Origin: Pseudomonas taiwanensis | GTDB lineage: Bacteria; Pseudomonadota; Gammaproteobacteria; Pseudomonadales; Pseudomonadaceae | NCBI RefSeq assembly: GCF_013393345.1 | Contig: NZ_QJRF01000045.1 | Span: 117,008-181,007 of the forward strand | Direction of reading: 5' to 3' | Length of the DNA stretch: 64,000 nucleotides | In this document: positions 61,145-64,000 of the stretch, piece by piece | Position numbering within the stretch: position 1 is the first letter of the stretch | Layout of the letters: every line of letters begins with the position of its first letter | Made by a program: the position numbers and the translations under genes | The notes under the pieces: generated by a model | What the model saw: the letters and a program-made list of their open reading frames with translations, nothing else | Database searches by the model: none | Told to the model about the DNA's origin: nothing

Positions 61145-61167
61145 TCGCGAGCAAGCTCGCTCCTACA
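61145..61167. repeat. REP sequence (GCGAGCAAGCTCGC)
   Basis: CGCGAGCAAGCTCGCTCCTACA is the classic palindrome of the P. fluorescens-type REP family, lying between yjiA and ybdD. Confidence 0.7.
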
Positions 61168-61199
61168 AAAAAATGGATCCGGGGGACGACCGGAAACAA

Positions 61200-61224
61200 G
61201 AGCGCCACGACAGGCGTGGCGCTC
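61200..61224 (-). terminator. Hairpin after ybdD
   Basis: GAGCGCCACG and CGTGGCGCTC form a ten-base-pair stem with a short loop directly after the ybdD stop. Read on the minus strand it is followed by TTGTTT, so a weak terminator or attenuator before yjiA is possible. Confidence 0.55.
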
Positions 61225-61243
61225 AGGTTACCGCATCAAGAGT

Positions 61244-61447
61244 TCAACAGCAGCGCACGGGGCGTCCACTGCCGCCGCCGTAGCGGGCGTCCTGCCGCTC
61301 GCGGAAGAACTCCTCGTAACTCATCACCGGCTTGTCCGGGTGCTTGTTCTGCATGTGCTCGACGTAGTTGTCGTAGTCAGGCATGCCCACCAGCATGCGC
61401 GCGGCCTGCCCAAGGTATTTCCCCATGCGGCTCAGGTCATTGAACAT
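61244..61447 (-). CDS. YbdD/YjiX family small protein
   Basis: A 67-residue protein of the YbdD/YjiX (DUF466) family ([38 protein letters not shown]), always found next to cstA/btsT transporters and required or helpful for uptake in some reports. The C terminus ends in Cys-Cys. It lies 13 bp after cstA on the same strand. Confidence 0.93.
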   Translation of the reverse strand: MFNDLSRMGKYLGQAARMLVGMPDYDNYVEHMQNKHPDKPVMSYEEFFRERQDARYGGGSGRPVRCC

Positions 61448-61460
61448 GCTCGCGGCCTCC

Positions 61461-63518
61461 TCAAGCGTCCGGAATCGGCTGGAATGGCGATTCCTTGTCG
61501 GTGCGCTCGGTCTTCATCCAGGCGCTGCGTCCCACCTTGATGGCGAAGAACAGCACGCTGGTCACGACGAAGAGGAACAGCACAGTCAGGGTCGCGTTGG
61601 TGTAGGCGTTGAAGATCACGTGCTGCATCTGGCCCATGTCCTTGGCCGGAGCCAGGATCTGGCCGGCGGAAGCGGCATCGCTGTACTTCTTCGCCAGGGC
61701 CAGGAAGCCGACGGCCGGGTTCGGGTCGAGCAGCTTGATCAGGCCTGCAGTGGTGGTGCAGATCAGCAACCACACAGCCGGTACCAGGGTGACCCAGACG
61801 TAGCGTTGGCGCTTCATCTTGATCAGCACGACGCAGCCCAGCATCAGGGCGATACCCGCCAGCATCTGGTTGGAGATGCCGAACAGCGGCCACAGGGTGT
61901 TGATGCCACCCAGCGGGTCGATCACGCCCTGGTACAGCAGCCAGCCCCACATCGCCACGCAACCCGCGGTGGCGATGACGTTGGCGGTCCAGGACTCGGT
62001 TCTCTTCAGGGCCGGAACGAAGTTGCCCAACAGGTCCTGCAGCATGAAGCGACCCGCACGGGTACCGGCGTCCACCGCGGTGAGGATGAACAGCGCCTCG
62101 AAGAGAATCGCGAAGTGGTACCAGAAAGCCATGGTGTTTTCGCCCGGCAGCACCTGGTGGAGGATCTGCGCGATGCCCACGGCCAGGGTCGGCGCACCAC
62201 CGGCACGGGCCAGGATGCTGTGCTCACCGATATCGGTGGCGGTCTGCTGGAGCACTTCCGGGGTGATGGCAAAGCCCCAGCTGCTGACGGTAGCGGCAAC
62301 GGTGTTCACGTCGGTGCCCACCAGCGCGGCCGGGCTGTTCATGGCGAAGTACACGCCCGGCTCGATCACCGAGGCAGCGACCATGGCCATGATGGCGACG
62401 AAGGACTCCATCAGCATGCCGCCGTAGCCGATGTAGCGGGCGTGGGTTTCGTTGGCCAGCAGCTTGGGCGTGGTGCCGGAGCTGACCAGCGCATGGAAAC
62501 CGGATACCGCACCACAGGCGATGGTGATGAACAGGAACGGGAACAGGGTGCCCTTCCACACCGGGCCGGTGCCGTCGACGAACTGGGTCAGCGCCGGCAT
62601 TTTCAGCTCGGGGGCGAGGATCAGGATGCCGATGGCCAGGCCAACGATGGTGCCGATCTTCAGGAAGGTCGACAGGTAGTCACGCGGGGCAAGGATCAGC
62701 CACACCGGCAGCACGGCGGCGACGAAGCCATAGCCGATCAGCATCCAGGTGATCTGCACGCCGGTGAAGGTGAAGGCCGGGCCCCAGACCGGGTCGGCGG
62801 CCACGATGCCACCCAGCCAGATGGAGGCCAGCAGCAGTACCACGCCGATGATGGAAATCTCACCGATGCGGCCCGGGCGGATGTAGCGCATGTACACGCC
62901 CATGAACATCGCGATCGGGATGGTCGCCATCACGGTGAACATGCCCCACGGGCTTTCGGCCAAGGCTTTCACCACGATCAGGGCCAGCACCGCGAGGATG
63001 ATGATCATGATCAGGAAGCAGCCGAACAGGGCGATGGTGCCCGGAATCCGGCCCATCTCTTCGCGGACCATGTCCCCGAGGGAGCGGCCGTTACGGCGGG
63101 TGGAGAGGAACAGCACCATGAAATCCTGCACCGCCCCGGCGAGGACCACACCGGCGATCAGCCAGAGCGTGCCGGGCAGGTAGCCCATCTGTGCGGCGAG
63201 TACCGGGCCCACCAGCGGGCCGGCGCCGGCGATGGCGGCGAAGTGGTGACCGAAGAGGATGTGCTTGTTGGTCGGGACGTAGTCCAGGCCATCGTTATTG
63301 AGCACGGCAGGTGTTGCGCGGGTGGCGTCCAGCTTCATCACCTTGTTGGCGATGAACAGGCTGTAGTAGCGGTAGGCAATCAGGTAGATCGCGGTTGCAG
63401 CAGTAACGATCCAGAGGGCGTTGATGGCTTCGCCCCGACGCAGTGCCACGGTACCCAGCGCGAATGCGCCAAGCAGGGCAACGGCGAACCAGGCGATTCG
63501 GGAAGCCAGTTGAGTCAT
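61461..63518 (-). CDS. cstA: Carbon starvation protein CstA/BtsT family transporter
   Basis: A 685-residue transporter with many helices; CstA proteins take up peptides or pyruvate. [53 protein letters not shown] and [21 protein letters not shown] are strongly conserved. E. coli CstA is 701 residues, so the length fits. It leads cstA-ybdD-yjiA; a Cache kinase and LuxR-type regulator follow on the same strand. A perfect 9+9 bp inverted repeat lies about 125 bp upstream. Confidence 0.95.
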   Translation of the reverse strand: MTQLASRIAWFAVALLGAFALGTVALRRGEAINALWIVTAATAIYLIAYRYYSLFIANKVMKLDATRATPAVLNNDGLDYVPTNKHILFGHHFAAIAGAGPLVGPVLAAQMGYLPGTLWLIAGVVLAGAVQDFMVLFLSTRRNGRSLGDMVREEMGRIPGTIALFGCFLIMIIILAVLALIVVKALAESPWGMFTVMATIPIAMFMGVYMRYIRPGRIGEISIIGVVLLLASIWLGGIVAADPVWGPAFTFTGVQITWMLIGYGFVAAVLPVWLILAPRDYLSTFLKIGTIVGLAIGILILAPELKMPALTQFVDGTGPVWKGTLFPFLFITIACGAVSGFHALVSSGTTPKLLANETHARYIGYGGMLMESFVAIMAMVAASVIEPGVYFAMNSPAALVGTDVNTVAATVSSWGFAITPEVLQQTATDIGEHSILARAGGAPTLAVGIAQILHQVLPGENTMAFWYHFAILFEALFILTAVDAGTRAGRFMLQDLLGNFVPALKRTESWTANVIATAGCVAMWGWLLYQGVIDPLGGINTLWPLFGISNQMLAGIALMLGCVVLIKMKRQRYVWVTLVPAVWLLICTTTAGLIKLLDPNPAVGFLALAKKYSDAASAGQILAPAKDMGQMQHVIFNAYTNATLTVLFLFVVTSVLFFAIKVGRSAWMKTERTDKESPFQPIPDA

Positions 63519-63642
63519 TGAATTGTCTCCTGCCGCTGGGGGTCACCTGCGGCGGCTTTTGTTGTTGTTTATGCCCGGATAGGGGCAGCCGACACTATCG
63601 GCGGGTAGCGACTACGGAGAAATTCGCACAACTACGAAGCAC

Positions 63643-63664
63643 GGCTACGTAATACTACGTAGCC
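63643..63664. promoter_or_regulatory. Perfect 9-bp inverted repeat upstream of cstA
   Basis: GGCTACGTA (63643-63651) and TACGTAGCC (63656-63664) are perfectly complementary around ATAC. Extra CTACG words occur at 63612 and 63632. This is a probable regulator-binding site for cstA, about 125-146 bp upstream of the start codon; the regulator is unknown, with the nearby LuxR-type protein as the leading candidate. Confidence 0.6.
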
Positions 63665-63696
63665 AGCACGCCCCGTCTCGGGGCGCCAGGCATTCC

Positions 63697-64000
63697 TGTG
63701 GGGGCGATTTCAATCGCTGAGCGGACCGCAGGTGCGCCCCTCGATCTTGCAGAGGGCAGCTTCGCCGCCCATAGCGAATGAATTCGCCCCCACAACAAGC
63801 GGCGACGCTGTGCTGATCCTGTGGGAGCGATTTCAATCGCGATGCAGGTCAACAATCGGCCTCGTAGCCCCTGGGACAGCTTCGCTGCCCTTTCGCGAAT
63901 GAATTCGCTCCCACAAGGAAAAGAAATCCGATTCCCGGCACAAACCCTGTGGGGGCGATTTCAATCGCTGAGCGGACCGCAGGTGCGCCCCTCGATCTTG
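63697..64000. repeat. REP-type A and B elements reaching the window end
   Basis: A type A element (63697-63795), a type B element (about 63820-63915) and the start of another A element cut off by the window edge. The A core GCTGAGCGGACCGCAGGTGCGCC differs slightly from the 25-kb array. Confidence 0.85.

Overview
The window is a high-GC chromosomal segment of a Pseudomonas-type gammaproteobacterium. The evidence is the gene content: DNA polymerase II, a class II-like PHA synthase, a DsbD/TlpA/DsbG cluster beside a two-component pair (the order I recall from P. aeruginosa), CstA/YbdD/YjiA, ZapA with its small coiled-coil partner, and pxpABC. Many REP-type palindromic repeats also fit. I saw no rRNA, tRNA, CRISPR array, phage, integrase or transposase gene. 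Most genes are ordinary chromosomal metabolism and regulation, arranged as short operons next to divergent regulators.

Layout. 0.1-4.2 kb: BCCT transporter, tartrate/malate-type dehydrogenase and divergent LysR. 4.3-11.9 kb: DUF3703 protein, orphan histidine kinase, a 520-bp gap with a terminator-like hairpin, methyltransferase, Ohr, thioredoxin, VF530 protein, DUF4256, DUF1772, small membrane proteins and a secreted LprI/MliC protein. 11.9-18.0 kb: a 5-oxoproline/D-glutamate locus (DUF1445, LysR, MFS, pxpABC) bracketed by near-identical inverted 96-bp repeats. 18.1-24.9 kb: degenerate RluF-like protein, small operon, YbdK ligase, RES-Xre toxin-antitoxin, TetR, PepSY protein and gluconokinase. 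24.96-25.97 kb: a nine-unit REP array. 26-32.2 kb: UvrD-type helicase, then a sugar-acid locus (MFS, IlvD/Edd dehydratase, FadR-type regulator). 32.2-37.6 kb: two-component pair and dsbD-tlpA-dsbG. 37.9-40.9 kb: PHA synthase, SleB-type hydrolase, VOC protein. 41.0-45.2 kb: ketoglutarate-semialdehyde dehydrogenase, AraD1-type FAH protein, LysR, CHM isomerase. 45.2-49.9 kb: DUF1615 lipoprotein and a purine/urate catabolic set. 50.2-57.3 kb: glutamine-amidotransferase-like hydrolase, YeeE transporter, acetyltransferase, PLD-like protein, zapA pair, polB. 57.9-63.5 kb: LuxR-type regulator, Cache histidine kinase, YjiA GTPase, YbdD, CstA. The right end runs into more REP repeats.

How the parts work together. 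The dehydratase (29.6 kb), the FAH-type dehydratase (42.7 kb) and the semialdehyde dehydrogenase (41.0 kb) would together convert a pentonate to 2-oxoglutarate, although they lie in two loci. The pxp locus would import and hydrolyse 5-oxoproline. The two-component pair probably controls periplasmic disulfide handling through 11-bp-spaced TTAAT repeats. The CstA region probably handles peptide or pyruvate uptake under control of the adjacent kinase and regulator. Coordinates were read by eye; starts were chosen from ribosome-binding sites, family N termini and gene overlaps.
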